Numbered from the stretch's first letter, positions 1 through 8,339 are shown. The stretch: DNA of 47,281 bases from Firmicutes bacterium UBA2598 (GCA_002339345.1 DDKM01000091.1:1-47281); one strand, 5' to 3'. Notes: generated by a model from the letters alone, not told the origin. Made by a program: numbers and translations.

Positions 1-163
1 TAACCGGCCTATCGTTGTTCGATTCGGCTAAAAGCTGATCGTTCAGGCTGACAGACTATTAAATTAATTATATTTTAACGGCCGGGGATTGTGAAGTCAA
101 TGACTTGGCAAATAATTTTTTTTAGGCCAACATAGACTATAAATAAAAGTTTTGGAAAAGTTA

Positions 164-192
164 TTGCTTCCGGGAGGAACCTTCCGTATAAT
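164..192 (+). promoter_or_regulatory. Sigma-A-type promoter for the SCIFF gene
   Basis: TTGCTT at 164-169 and a perfect TATAAT at 187-192 are separated by 17 bases. The start codon of the SCIFF gene is 31 bases beyond the -10 box. The 160 bases before it are AT-rich and hold no gene I can support. Confidence 0.75.
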
Positions 193-222
193 GTTGGGTG
201 GATGAAAAGAGGAGGGAAACCG

Positions 223-372
223 ATGGGAAAGCATATCCGGACCGTTAACATCAACAACCTGAAGTCAACCACCAAGGACCGCGGTTGCGGGGAATGCCAG
301 ACATCCTGCCAGTCTGCCTGCAAAACCTCCTGCACCGTGGGAAATCAGGTCTGCGTCAGGGAAAAAAAATAA
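223..372 (+). CDS. scfA: SCIFF peptide (six cysteines in forty-five), RiPP precursor
   Basis: This 49-residue gene starts at ATG 223 behind AGGAGGG at 210-216. The encoded peptide has the SCIFF layout: a short leader with the VNINNL core near residues 8-13, then six cysteines at 22, 25, 29, 33, 37 and 44. SCIFF peptides are near-universal in Clostridia. They are modified by a dedicated radical SAM enzyme that links cysteine sulfur to a nearby residue (thioether). The maturase gene follows directly, which confirms the identity. The biological role of the mature peptide is not established. The gene has its own promoter and is followed by a hairpin terminator, so the precursor is probably made in excess of the enzyme. 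Confidence 0.96.
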   Translation: MGKHIRTVNINNLKSTTKDRGCGECQTSCQSACKTSCTVGNQVCVREKK

Positions 373-384
373 AAAGGCCAGTTT

Positions 385-415
385 AAAAGCCCGGTCCCCA
401 GGGATTGGGCTTTTT
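385..415 (+). terminator. Terminator or attenuator between scfA and scfB
   Basis: AAAAGCCC (385-392) pairs with GGGCTTTT (407-414) and runs into a T-rich stretch that continues to 419. It lies between the precursor and maturase genes and probably lets only part of the transcription through to scfB. Confidence 0.7.
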
Positions 416-431
416 CTTTCGGGGGGTTAAA

Positions 432-1805
432 ATGATTCATAAATTTATTTTTGACGGTGTCAGGATTGCGCTGGACGTTCACAGCGGGGCCCTCCACGTG
501 CTGGACGAAGTGGCCTGGGACCTGCTGGAGGACTTTTGCTCCCTTCCGGAGGAAGATTTGCTGGCCAGGCATTCGGCCAGGCACAGGACGGAGGACATCA
601 TCGGGGCGCTGGCGGAGATAAGGGATCTGGTGGAAAATAAGATCCTTTTTTCCCCGGATCCCCTGGATGGGCGGTACAATCCCCCGGAGGATAACATCAT
701 CAAGGCCCTGTGCCTGCACCTGGCCCACGCCTGCAACCTGGAATGCCGGTACTGCTTTGCCGGCCAGGGAAAATTCGGGGGTTCCCCGGGGCTGATGTCG
801 CCCGGGGTGGGTCGAAGGGCCCTGGAATTTCTGATGGAGGCCTCGGGGCCCCGGCGTCATGTAGAGGTGGATTTTTTCGGGGGAGAACCCCTTTTAAATT
901 TCAACGTGCTGAAGATGCTGGTGGATTACGGCCAGTGCCTGGCCCGGGAGCGGGGAAAAGAAATAAAGTTCACCGTCACCACCAACGCCGTATTGCTGGA
1001 CGGGCCGGCGGGGGACTTTCTGAACAGCCGCAATATCAGTGTGGTTCTGAGCCTGGACGGGCGACCCCCGGTGCACGACGCCATGCGGCCCTTTCCGGAC
1101 GGGAAGGGATCATACGATATAGTTCTGAGGAATATTAAGTTCTTCCTGGAGTCCAGGGATTACAGGGACTACCACATCAGGGGGACATTCACGGCGGCTA
1201 ACCCGGACTTCGCCAGAGACGTGGAACACCTGGCGTCCCTGGGGTTTTACAATATCTCCCTGGAGCCGGTGGTTTCAGGCCCCGGGGAGGAATATGCCCT
1301 TGGAGGCCGTGTGCTGGAAGAGATCACCTCCCAGTATGAGGTTCTCACCCGGCTGATCCTGGACATGAGGCGGGAAGGGAGGCACATTAACTTCTTTCAC
1401 TTCAACATAGACCTTGACGGAGGTCCCTGCCTGCCCAAAAGGATGAGCGGGTGCGGCGCGGGCCACCAGTACCTGGCCGTGGACCCGGACGGGGTATTGT
1501 ATCCCTGCCACCAGTTTGTGGGACAGCGGGAGTGGCGGCTGGGCAGCCTGCCTGCCGGCATAACAAGGCCGGATCTGGTGGACAGGTTTGCCGCGGCGCA
1601 CATTTTCAACAAACCCGCCTGCCGGTCCTGCTGGGCCCGCTTTTTCTGCAGCGGTGGCTGCCATGCCAACAATCAGGCCCATGGAGGCGGGCTGTTAACC
1701 CCCTATGCCCTGGGGTGTATCTTGCAGAAAAAGCGTCTGGAGTGTGCCATTTACCTGGAGGTGCGCCGGGCGGTGGCCGGCGGGGGAGAGGGTAAGAGCA
1801 GGTAG
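432..1805 (+). CDS. scfB: Radical SAM maturase of the SCIFF peptide
   Basis: This 457-residue protein carries the radical SAM signature CNLECRYC at residues 101-108 (CX3CX2C), which binds the [4Fe-4S] cluster that cleaves S-adenosylmethionine. A cysteine-rich SPASM-type C-terminal half follows (CGAG, YPCH, CRSCWARFFCSGGC, CILQ), which binds auxiliary clusters. The N-terminal 90 residues resemble the peptide-binding (RRE) region of such enzymes. Family knowledge: SCIFF maturases such as CteB form a thioether crosslink in the neighbouring peptide. The ATG at 432 is preferred because GGGGGG lies just before it (421-426). An in-frame TTG at 405 falls inside the terminator hairpin and is unlikely. 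Confidence 0.95.
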   Translation: MIHKFIFDGVRIALDVHSGALHVLDEVAWDLLEDFCSLPEEDLLARHSARHRTEDIIGALAEIRDLVENKILFSPDPLDGRYNPPEDNIIKALCLHLAHACNLECRYCFAGQGKFGGSPGLMSPGVGRRALEFLMEASGPRRHVEVDFFGGEPLLNFNVLKMLVDYGQCLARERGKEIKFTVTTNAVLLDGPAGDFLNSRNISVVLSLDGRPPVHDAMRPFPDGKGSYDIVLRNIKFFLESRDYRDYHIRGTFTAANPDFARDVEHLASLGFYNISLEPVVSGPGEEYALGGRVLEEITSQYEVLTRLILDMRREGRHINFFHFNIDLDGGPCLPKRMSGCGAGHQYLAVDPDGVLYPCHQFVGQREWRLGSLPAGITRPDLVDRFAAAHIFNKPACRSCWARFFCSGGCHANNQAHGGGLLTPYALGCILQKKRLECAIYLEVRRAVAGGGEGKSR

Positions 1806-1884
1806 CAGGGGTCCGGTTCGCTGAGAGCTGGGCGGGTCGGACGGTAGAGAATAGCAGGAATGGCTGGGGCGACCAATCCAGGGG

Positions 1885-1913
1885 TTTACCGGGCAGCATT
1901 CCTGTGTTATACT
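1885..1913 (+). promoter_or_regulatory. Probable promoter for the M23 peptidase gene
   Basis: TTTACC (1885-1890), a 17-base spacer and TATACT (1908-1913) form a good sigma-A-like promoter within the gap after scfB. The coding start is about 85 bases downstream. I saw no clear riboswitch fold in the leader. Confidence 0.5.
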
Positions 1914-1997
1914 GGATATACCCATCCAATTTTACCGGCAAACGTAGGCTTGCAGGGACAAGTTCCCTTGGGCCGGCACGTTTTACGGAGGGAAAAT

Positions 1998-3386
1998 ATG
2001 ATATCAACTACCACCACTTCCTGGCGCACTGTGCGCAATGGTTTGAAAAAGGGCTTCAGGCTGGTTCACCCCCTTGGGGTGGCCGGCATTCTGTTGTTGG
2101 TGCTGATGGCGGCGGCAACTTTTAAAAGCTGGACAGCCGGCAGCGGACTGGTTGCCGTTCTGGTGGACGGAAAACAGGTGGCGGTTGCCGTTAGCCAGGA
2201 AATGGTGGAAGAAGTGCTGGCAGAGCTGGTGGCATCACTTGATCAGGATGGCAGCCTGCATTTCAGCCAGACCATTTCCTACCAGCGTATCCGGGAAGGG
2301 GAACCCCTTTCCGCCGGGGAATTGAGGGCTGTCTTGGCGGGTATCCTGTCCTTTACCACCGAGGCCTGGGCCATTGTCATCGATGGACAACCCAGGCTGT
2401 ATTTAGGCGATGAACAACAGGCCCGGACCGCCGTGGAACGATTTCAATCCGCCTATCTGCCCAAGGGTGAAGGTTTGCAAATAACCCAGGCAGGCCTGCA
2501 GGAAGTTGTGGAATACAACAAGGTAGAGGTGGAGCCCCAAAGGATATTGGACCTGGAGGCCGCCATCAAATACCTGGCCAGCGGGCAGGAGGAAATCCAG
2601 CAATACAAGGTGAAAAAGGGTGAATCCCTTTGGACCATCGCTCGTGATCACAAGATCACCGTTGAGGAATTGCAGGCGGCAAACCCGGATTTGAAGGGTG
2701 ACAAGCTGAAAATCGGCCAAATGTTAAATCTGGTCAAAGCGCAGCCGTTGCTGCACATGGTGGTTACCTATGAGCAAACTGTGACTGAACCCATTCCTTA
2801 CTCCACCAGGGTCCACCAGGACGCCAATCTCTGGCGGGGCCAGGAGCGGGTTCAGCAACGCGGTGTGGAAGGGAAGCGCCAAGTGGACTACCGGGTGGTC
2901 ACCGTTAATGGAGCGGTGTCCGAGCGGCAGGTGTTGCAGGAAAAGATACTGAGGGAACCTGTACCCAGGGTGGTGACCAGGGGTACCAGGATGATGGTAG
3001 CTTCCCGGGATGGCGGGAGCGGCGAGCTTGGTTGGCCCCTGCGCGGCCGTATTTCCTCCCCCTTCGGGTTCCGTGGGCGAGAGTTCCATACCGGAGTGGA
3101 TATTGCCGGGGATATGGGCGACCCTGTCTATGCAGCGGAGGGGGGCACGGTGTCCTTTACCGACTGGCGGGGCAATTACGGCCGTTTGCTAATCATCGAC
3201 CACGGCAATGGTCTGGAAACCCGCTACGCACACCTTTCTGCCTTCAAGGTCAAACTGGGGGATAGGGTGGAGCGCGGCGACGTGATTGGTACGGTGGGTA
3301 ACACCGGCCGCAGCACCGGTCCCCACTTGCACTTTGAAGTTTTGCAAAATGGTAATTTCCAAAACCCCTTGTACTATCTCCGCTAG
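1998..3386 (+). CDS. Membrane-anchored LysM-G5-M23 family peptidoglycan endopeptidase
   Basis: The 462-residue protein starts at ATG 1998 behind GGAGG (1988-1992). One membrane segment or uncleaved signal lies at about residues 24-44. An unassigned region of about 150 residues follows, then a LysM domain (about 200-245, YKVKKGESLW), a G5 domain (about 250-330) and a C-terminal M23 domain (about 347-462). The M23 zinc and catalytic residues are visible as HTGVD and GPHLHFEV. LysM binds peptidoglycan glycan chains and M23 domains cut peptide cross-bridges, so the enzyme likely remodels the wall from the outer membrane face. A longer in-frame start upstream would add a non-conserved segment and is rejected. 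A terminator follows. Confidence 0.9.
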   Translation: MISTTTTSWRTVRNGLKKGFRLVHPLGVAGILLLVLMAAATFKSWTAGSGLVAVLVDGKQVAVAVSQEMVEEVLAELVASLDQDGSLHFSQTISYQRIREGEPLSAGELRAVLAGILSFTTEAWAIVIDGQPRLYLGDEQQARTAVERFQSAYLPKGEGLQITQAGLQEVVEYNKVEVEPQRILDLEAAIKYLASGQEEIQQYKVKKGESLWTIARDHKITVEELQAANPDLKGDKLKIGQMLNLVKAQPLLHMVVTYEQTVTEPIPYSTRVHQDANLWRGQERVQQRGVEGKRQVDYRVVTVNGAVSERQVLQEKILREPVPRVVTRGTRMMVASRDGGSGELGWPLRGRISSPFGFRGREFHTGVDIAGDMGDPVYAAEGGTVSFTDWRGNYGRLLIIDHGNGLETRYAHLSAFKVKLGDRVERGDVIGTVGNTGRSTGPHLHFEVLQNGNFQNPLYYLR

Positions 3387-3424
3387 GACCAGGGATAGCG
3401 CAGGCCAGGCAGGACCTTTCAGGG

Positions 3425-3453
3425 CCTTTACGGTTATCCGTAAGGGTTTTTTT
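3425..3453 (+). terminator. Rho-independent terminator after the M23 peptidase gene
   Basis: CCTTTACGG (3425-3433) and CCGTAAGGG (3438-3446) form a 9-bp stem with one G-T pair and a TTAT loop, followed by seven T bases. Confidence 0.9.
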
Positions 3454-3488
3454 GCAGGTTATTTACTTAAGTAGAGGGGGAATGGCAG

Positions 3489-3884
3489 GTGCGTTTTGAG
3501 GACATCAACACCATTGCGGTGGTGGGAATTTCCGACAACCCGGAAAGGGACAGTTACCGGGTGGCCCGGTATTTGCAGCAAGCGGGGTTCCGGGTGATCC
3601 CGGTCAACCCCACCCTTACGGAGGTGTTGGGGGAACGTTGTTATCCCTCCCTGCGGGATATCCCGCCGGACATCAAGGTGGATGTGGTGGACATTTTCCG
3701 CAAGCCGGAGCATGTTCCGCCGGTAGTTGAGCAAGCTATTGAACGGAAGGTGCCGGTTGTCTGGATGCAGCTGGGGGTGCATCATCCCCAGGCCGCGGCA
3801 ATGGCGGAAGAAGCAGGGCTGGAGGTAGTAATGGACCGCTGCATCAAGGTGGAACACGGAGCCTGGAAGGAGGGACTTCGTTGA
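3489..3884 (+). CDS. CoA-binding domain protein (YccU-like)
   Basis: This 131-residue protein begins at GTG 3489, 8 bases after GAGGGGG. It has a Rossmann-type CoA-binding fold: the N-terminal strand and loop IAVVGISDN, the GxRVIPVNPT segment, DVVDIFR, and the WMQLGVHHPQAAA motif typical of the YccU group. These small cytosolic proteins bind coenzyme A derivatives, but their role is unknown. The gene overlaps the trxB start by four bases, so the two are translationally coupled. The same arrangement hints at a link to thiol redox balance, which is inference. Confidence 0.85.
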   Translation: MRFEDINTIAVVGISDNPERDSYRVARYLQQAGFRVIPVNPTLTEVLGERCYPSLRDIPPDIKVDVVDIFRKPEHVPPVVEQAIERKVPVVWMQLGVHHPQAAAMAEEAGLEVVMDRCIKVEHGAWKEGLR

Positions 3885-4801
3885 TTATGTGGGATGTGGT
3901 GATCGTAGGGGGCGGTCCGGCTGGTTTAACAGCCGGCCTTTATGCTGCCAGGGCTGGCCTGCGGACGGTGCTGCTGGAGCGGGGTGCACCGGGGGGACAG
4001 GCGGCCGTTACCGAGATGGTGGAAAACTATCCAGGCTTTCCCGGCGGCATCGGCGGGATGGAATTGATGGACCGGTTTGCCCGCCAGGCCGGGGAATTCG
4101 GACTGGAAAGCCGCTATGGCAATGTGGACCGAATCGATTTTACCGGGGAAGTCAAGCGGCTGTGGGCGGGAACGGAGGAGTACCAGGGACGGTCGGTGAT
4201 CATAGCCACCGGCACCAGCCCCAAGGATTTGGGCGTGCCCGGTGAGGAAGAGTTCCGGGGCAGGGGTGTTTCCTACTGCGCCACCTGTGACGGGGCCTTT
4301 TTCCGCGGAAAACGGGTGGTAGTGGTGGGTGGCGGTGACGCGGCGGTGGAAGAGGGGATTTTTCTCACCAAGTTTGCCTCCAGGGTCGTTCTGGTTCACC
4401 GGCGGGACCAGTTGCGCGCAGCAAGGGTCTTAATTGATAGAGCCATGTCCAATGGGAAGATGGAATTCCGGTGGAATACCTTGGTGAAGAGTATTGAGGG
4501 TGAAGGCATGGTCAAGGGTGTGCGCCTGGTCAATACTCAGACCGGTGAAGAGTGGTTGGAGCCTGCCGATGGGGTGTTCATATTCATCGGGACCCGGCCC
4601 AATACCCTTTGGTTGAGCAATGCCGTCACCCTGGATAATACAGGTCATATTATCACCAATGACACCATGGGTACCTCCATCCCAGGGGTGTTTGCCGCCG
4701 GGGATGTCCGCCAGAAATTCCTGCGCCAAGTGGCTACCGCCGTTGGGGATGGCGCCGTGGCGGCCATGGCCGCCGAGCGGTATCTGGCCGAGAAAGTCTA
4801 A
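3881..4801 (+). CDS. trxB: Thioredoxin-disulfide reductase
   Basis: The 306-residue flavoprotein has the FAD-binding GGGPAG near the N-terminus, the redox-active CATC at residues 133-136 (in the typical YCATCDGAFF context), the NADPH-binding GGGDAA motif and the C-terminal FAAGDVR FAD site. It moves electrons from NADPH to thioredoxin in the cytoplasm. The TTG at 3881 is six bases after AAGGAGGG (3867-3874) and overlaps the previous stop. An ATG at 3887 is the alternative start and would remove two residues. A strong terminator follows. Confidence 0.96.
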   Translation: MIMWDVVIVGGGPAGLTAGLYAARAGLRTVLLERGAPGGQAAVTEMVENYPGFPGGIGGMELMDRFARQAGEFGLESRYGNVDRIDFTGEVKRLWAGTEEYQGRSVIIATGTSPKDLGVPGEEEFRGRGVSYCATCDGAFFRGKRVVVVGGGDAAVEEGIFLTKFASRVVLVHRRDQLRAARVLIDRAMSNGKMEFRWNTLVKSIEGEGMVKGVRLVNTQTGEEWLEPADGVFIFIGTRPNTLWLSNAVTLDNTGHIITNDTMGTSIPGVFAAGDVRQKFLRQVATAVGDGAVAAMAAERYLAEKV

Positions 4802-4884
4802 AGTTAAGGGTTTGAAGGCCCTGTGTGATGCCGACGGGTAACCACGAGCATTGCCGACCGAAAAGCCTAGTTGTGCCGCAAGGT

Positions 4885-4919
4885 CCCCCCGGTTTTTGGC
4901 CGGGGGGATTTTTCTTTTT
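4885..4919 (+). terminator. Rho-independent terminator after trxB
   Basis: CCCCCCGG (4885-4892) pairs perfectly with CCGGGGGG (4900-4907) around a seven-base loop, followed by ATTTTTCTTTTT. Confidence 0.92.
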
Positions 4920-4946
4920 ACCGGAGAGATAATAACTCAAGGGCCA

Positions 4947-4975
4947 TTGACACATACCCCCCTAGGGTATAGAAT
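4947..4975 (+). promoter_or_regulatory. copA promoter with embedded CsoR-like operator
   Basis: A consensus -35 TTGACA (4947-4952), a 17-base spacer and TAGAAT (4970-4975) form a strong promoter. The spacer is almost filled by ATACCCCCCTAGGGTAT (4954-4970), an inverted repeat with ATACCC/GGGTAT arms and a G/C-rich centre. Operators of this type placed between -35 and -10 boxes are typical of the copper-sensing repressor CsoR. No csoR gene lies in the window, so the repressor must act from elsewhere. That part is inference. Confidence 0.8.
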
Positions 4976-5039
4976 AAACATTAGCCAAGAAACTTTCTTG
5001 CACAATGGGAGGGTAGTCTTCCGGAGGGGAGTGTTAGGC

Positions 5040-7574
5040 ATGGTAAAAGACCAGGGTTTGGTCCAGGTACAACTGCCGGTGGAAGGTATGACCTGTGCCG
5101 CCTGTGTGGCCAGGGTGGAGAAGGCGCTGGTCGGCCTGGAAGGGGTGGACAAAGCCCAGGTAAACCTGGTGAGCGGCAAAGCCACGATCACATACCGGCC
5201 GGAAAAGGTTGGCGTGGCCGCCATGGCAAATCTCGTTACCGATCTGGGGTATCAGGTACCCCAGGAGGAATTGAGTCTAAGTGTCAGGGGTATGACCTGT
5301 GCGGCCTGTGTTTCCCGGGTGGAACGGGTGATCAAGGAATTACCGGGGGTTACCCAGGTGGTGGTCAACCTGCCGGCGGAATCCGTCAAGGTAAAATTTT
5401 ACGCCGGTGCTGTAAGCCCGCAAGAAATCAAAAAGACTGTCCGGGAACTGGGATACGAGGTATCGGAACGACTGGAGGGTCAGGCTGCCCTGGACAGGGA
5501 ACGGGAAGCCCGCCAGCGGGAAATTGCCTTTCAGGCCCGCAACATGTGGATTGCCTGGCCGCTGTCCATCCTGGTAATGGTGGGTATGTTCCATGATGTG
5601 TGGATCTTCAAGTATTTTGTGCCGGATTGGCTGGGGAATACCTATGTGCTGTGGGTGCTGACCACTCCGGTGGTTTTCATCCCCGGCTGGCAGTTTTTCC
5701 GCCATAGCTGGGCGGGATTAAAAAAGGGCGCCACCGATATGAACTTGCTTTATGCCACTGGTATTGGGGCTGCTTATATCATCGCCACCATCAACACCCT
5801 GTGGCCGGAGGCCGGGTTTGGCGGCAAGGGGGCTACCTTTTTTGAATCAGCAGCCCTTTTAACAGCGTTTATCGTTTTGGGACGCTACCTGGAAGCGCTG
5901 ACCAGGGGCAGGACTTCGGAGGCCATCCGCAAGTTGATGAGCCTGCAGCCAAAGGTGGCCAGGGTGGTGCGGAACGGTCAGGAAATGGAAATTGCCGCTG
6001 ACGAAGTGGAAATCGGAGACATCATTGCTGTTCGCCCCGGGGAGAGCGTCCCCGTAGACGGGATAGTGGTGGACGGGTACTCGGCGGTAGATGAATCCAT
6101 GATTACCGGGGAAAGTATTCCGGTGGAAAAGACGGTGGGATCTGAAGTGATTGGTGCCACCATCAACCGCACCGGCGCCTTCCGCTTCAGGGCCACCAAG
6201 GTAGGCAAGGATACCGCCCTGGCCCAGATCATCAAGCTGGTGGAAGACGCCCAGGGTTCCAAGGCGCCCATCCAGAAGCTGGCAGATTTCGTGGCCGGTC
6301 ACTTTATTGCCGGGGTACACGTGCTGGCCCTGATTGTTTTTGCCTTCTGGTTCTTTTACGGCTATGAGCGGTTTTTCCTGCCGGACAGCCGGTTTATCCT
6401 TTCGCCCTATAGCCTGGCGGAGGTTGGGGTCTTTGGGTTTGCCCTGCTGTTATCGGTAACCACTCTGGTGATTTCCTGCCCGTGCGCCGTTGGATTGGCT
6501 ACTCCCAGCGCCATGATGGCCGGCACCGGCAAGGGAGCGGAAAACGGCATCCTGTTCAAGGGTGCCGAGGCGGTGGAAGCCACCTCCAGGCTCCAGGTGG
6601 TGGTGTTTGACAAGACCGGCACGCTGACCAAGGGGAAACCATCCCTGACAGACGTGATCACCCATGAAGGCTTTACCCGCCAGCAGGTGCTTTCCCTGGC
6701 AGCCGCAGCGGAAAGGAATTCGGAACACCCCCTGGGTGAGGCCATTGTACGGGGTGCAGAGGAGGAAGGGCTGAACTTTGGTGTTGCGGAAGAATTCTCC
6801 GCCATCCCCGGCCACGGCATTACCGCCCGGGTGGAGGGGCGGGAGATCTTGCTGGGCAACCGCCGCCTGATGGCGGAGCGGGGTGTGGACTTCAGCAAAT
6901 TGTTGGCCCAGGTGGAAAAACTGGAGCAGGAGGGTAAAACCGCCATGCTGGTGGCCGTTGACAGCCGGCCAGCAGGTGTGGTGGCGGTGGCAGATACCTT
7001 GAAGGAGAACGCCAAGCCCGCCATCGCCAGGTTGCACCGCATGGGTATCCAGGTGGCCATGATTACCGGCGACAACCGCCGCACTGCCGAGGCCATTGCC
7101 CGTCAACTGGGGATCAACAGGGTGCTGGCCGAAGTCCTTCCCCAGGATAAGGCAGCAGAAGTGCAAAAACTGCAATCCCAGGGTCTGCGGGTGGCCATGG
7201 TGGGCGACGGAATCAACGATGCCCCGGCCCTGGCCCAGGCGGACATCGGCATGGCCATCGGCTCCGGCACCGATGTGGCCAAGGAGACGGGAGACATTAT
7301 CCTTATTAAGGACGACATCCGGGATGTGGTGGGCGGCATCGAGGTATCCCGGGCTACCATGCGCAAAGTGCGCCAGAACCTTTTCTGGGCCTTTGTCTAC
7401 AACATTTTTGGTATTCCCATTGCTGCAGGCATTCTGTATCCATATACCGGCCTGATTGTCAGCCCGGAATTGGCCGCCTTCTTTATGGCCATCAGTTCAG
7501 TTTCGGTTACCATGAATACTCTGATGCTTAAAAGGTTCACCCCTTCGATGAAAAGGGTGCGGGCAACAGTTTAA
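5040..7574 (+). CDS. copA: Copper-exporting P1B-type ATPase
   Basis: The 844-residue protein has two N-terminal heavy-metal (HMA) domains with GMTCAACV at C19/C22 and C87/C90, eight predicted membrane segments, the TGES actuator loop near residue 356, the CPC metal site at 480-482, the DKTGT phosphorylation site at D524, the SEHPLGE motif of metal-transporting ATPases and GDGINDAP near 722. This motif set is that of Cu(I) exporters. ATG 5040 is nine bases after GGAGGGGA. An in-frame upstream extension from 4851 would read through the terminator and promoter and is rejected. Its cargo donor copZ is encoded two genes downstream. Confidence 0.96.
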   Translation: MVKDQGLVQVQLPVEGMTCAACVARVEKALVGLEGVDKAQVNLVSGKATITYRPEKVGVAAMANLVTDLGYQVPQEELSLSVRGMTCAACVSRVERVIKELPGVTQVVVNLPAESVKVKFYAGAVSPQEIKKTVRELGYEVSERLEGQAALDREREARQREIAFQARNMWIAWPLSILVMVGMFHDVWIFKYFVPDWLGNTYVLWVLTTPVVFIPGWQFFRHSWAGLKKGATDMNLLYATGIGAAYIIATINTLWPEAGFGGKGATFFESAALLTAFIVLGRYLEALTRGRTSEAIRKLMSLQPKVARVVRNGQEMEIAADEVEIGDIIAVRPGESVPVDGIVVDGYSAVDESMITGESIPVEKTVGSEVIGATINRTGAFRFRATKVGKDTALAQIIKLVEDAQGSKAPIQKLADFVAGHFIAGVHVLALIVFAFWFFYGYERFFLPDSRFILSPYSLAEVGVFGFALLLSVTTLVISCPCAVGLATPSAMMAGTGKGAENGILFKGAEAVEATSRLQVVVFDKTGTLTKGKPSLTDVITHEGFTRQQVLSLAAAAERNSEHPLGEAIVRGAEEEGLNFGVAEEFSAIPGHGITARVEGREILLGNRRLMAERGVDFSKLLAQVEKLEQEGKTAMLVAVDSRPAGVVAVADTLKENAKPAIARLHRMGIQVAMITGDNRRTAEAIARQLGINRVLAEVLPQDKAAEVQKLQSQGLRVAMVGDGINDAPALAQADIGMAIGSGTDVAKETGDIILIKDDIRDVVGGIEVSRATMRKVRQNLFWAFVYNIFGIPIAAGILYPYTGLIVSPELAAFFMAISSVSVTMNTLMLKRFTPSMKRVRATV

Positions 7575-7606
7575 ATCTTACCATCTAAACTTGTGAGGTG
7601 ATTGCG

Positions 7607-7816
7607 GTGGATGAAAAAAGAATTGCCAGGCAAAGTGCCATTGTCTACACCGGGTTTTCGCTGGCCCTGGCGGTGCTGTTTCTGATCCTGACCTGGAATG
7701 GTGAATATACCCCGGTGGCCAGGTATGGAGGGGCTATCTGGGTATTCATTTTAAGCATGATCATAGCCATGCCTGTAGTGATCCCTTATTATCGCAAGGG
7801 CAATACCGTCAAATAG
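7607..7816 (+). CDS. Small two-helix membrane protein of the copper operon
   Basis: I do not recognise a named family for this 69-residue protein. It starts at GTG 7607, five bases after GAGGTGA (7595-7601); another in-frame GTG at 7598 overlaps that ribosome site. It has a charged N-terminus (DEKRIARQ), two hydrophobic helices and a basic tail (YYRKGN). It sits between copA and copZ with short gaps, so it is probably co-transcribed and may assist CopA in the membrane. That role is inferred from position only. Confidence 0.75.
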   Translation: MDEKRIARQSAIVYTGFSLALAVLFLILTWNGEYTPVARYGGAIWVFILSMIIAMPVVIPYYRKGNTVK

Positions 7817-7845
7817 GCGACAACCGGGGACGGGAGGTGAAGGGA

Positions 7846-8052
7846 ATGGGACAAGTGGTCATCAAGATTGAGGGCATGTCCTGCGGGCATTGCCAGAAGG
7901 CGGTGGAAAAGGCCCTACGTACCCTGCCGGGAGTAACCGGGGCGGACGTCAATCTACAAACCGGTGAGGCAACGGTTACCATCACGGGGGAAGTTGCCAG
8001 GGAGCAACTGGAGCAGGTGGTCGCCACCGCCGGTTACCGGGTGGTGGATTAA
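7846..8052 (+). CDS. copZ: Copper chaperone, HMA-domain protein
   Basis: This 68-residue single HMA domain (beta-alpha-beta-beta-alpha-beta size) has the metal site GMSCGHC with C13 and C16. Such proteins carry Cu(I) in the cytoplasm to CopA. ATG 7846 follows GGGAGGTGA at 7832-7840; the in-frame GTG at 7837 lies inside that ribosome site and is rejected. The motif CGHC, rather than CAAC as in CopA, matches chaperones with an extra histidine near the metal. The gene ends the copper unit, and a terminator follows. Confidence 0.92.
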   Translation: MGQVVIKIEGMSCGHCQKAVEKALRTLPGVTGADVNLQTGEATVTITGEVAREQLEQVVATAGYRVVD

Positions 8053-8066
8053 TCCGGTGGATCAGA

Positions 8067-8099
8067 TTGTGCCGGGCCAATGGTCTGGCACAATTTTGT
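8067..8099 (+). terminator. Terminator after copZ
   Basis: TTGTGCC (8067-8073) pairs with GGCACAA (8087-8093), with an inner GGCC/GGTC partial stem, followed by TTTTGT. Confidence 0.75.
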
Positions 8100-8108
8100 C
8101 ACATCTAG

Positions 8109-8143
8109 TACTATTGCTAGTAGTAGGGACCTCATGGTATGAT
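8109..8143 (+). promoter_or_regulatory. ccm operon promoter with BlaI-type operator
   Basis: The inverted repeat TACTATTGCTAGTAGTA (8109-8125; TACTA-N7-TAGTA) covers a -35-like TTGCTA (8114-8119). An extended -10 (TG at 8135-8136, TATGAT at 8138-8143) lies 18 bases further on. A nearly identical repeat, 15 of 17 bases, occupies the same place in the promoter of the BlaI-type gene (17823-17839). A repressor bound here would block the -35 box. Confidence 0.65.
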
Positions 8144-8170
8144 AGGCCAGGGGAAGGAGGTATCCCCTTG

Positions 8171-8188
8171 TTATATTGTCCAATATAA
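8171..8188 (+). promoter_or_regulatory. 8-2-8 perfect inverted repeat in the ccm leader
   Basis: TTATATTG-TC-CAATATAA is a perfect palindrome with a two-base centre, about 28 bases after the proposed -10 box and 150 bases before the first gene. It could be a second operator. The rest of the 8189-8326 leader is AT-rich with no other clear signal. Confidence 0.4.
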
Positions 8189-8339
8189 GGCGTGACCAAA
8201 ATGATCAAAACAGCAGGAATCCAGGGGGGGAGGAAGAACTACTTGATTATTTAATTTGGTACTGCCGAAACCCGGTTTTGTTTTAGCCATAATATGTGAA
8301 ATAGTTTTCAAAAATATTTTTTTCTTAGGAGGATGCAAC

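Noticed and set aside
1806..1997. A c-di-AMP riboswitch before the M23 peptidase gene.
   Set aside because: The gap is short and I could not find the conserved motifs; a simple promoter fits.
8293..8312. A CRP/FNR-like site (TGTGAAATAGTTTTCA).
   Set aside because: Only one half matches the consensus and it lies just before the coding start, in AT-rich sequence.
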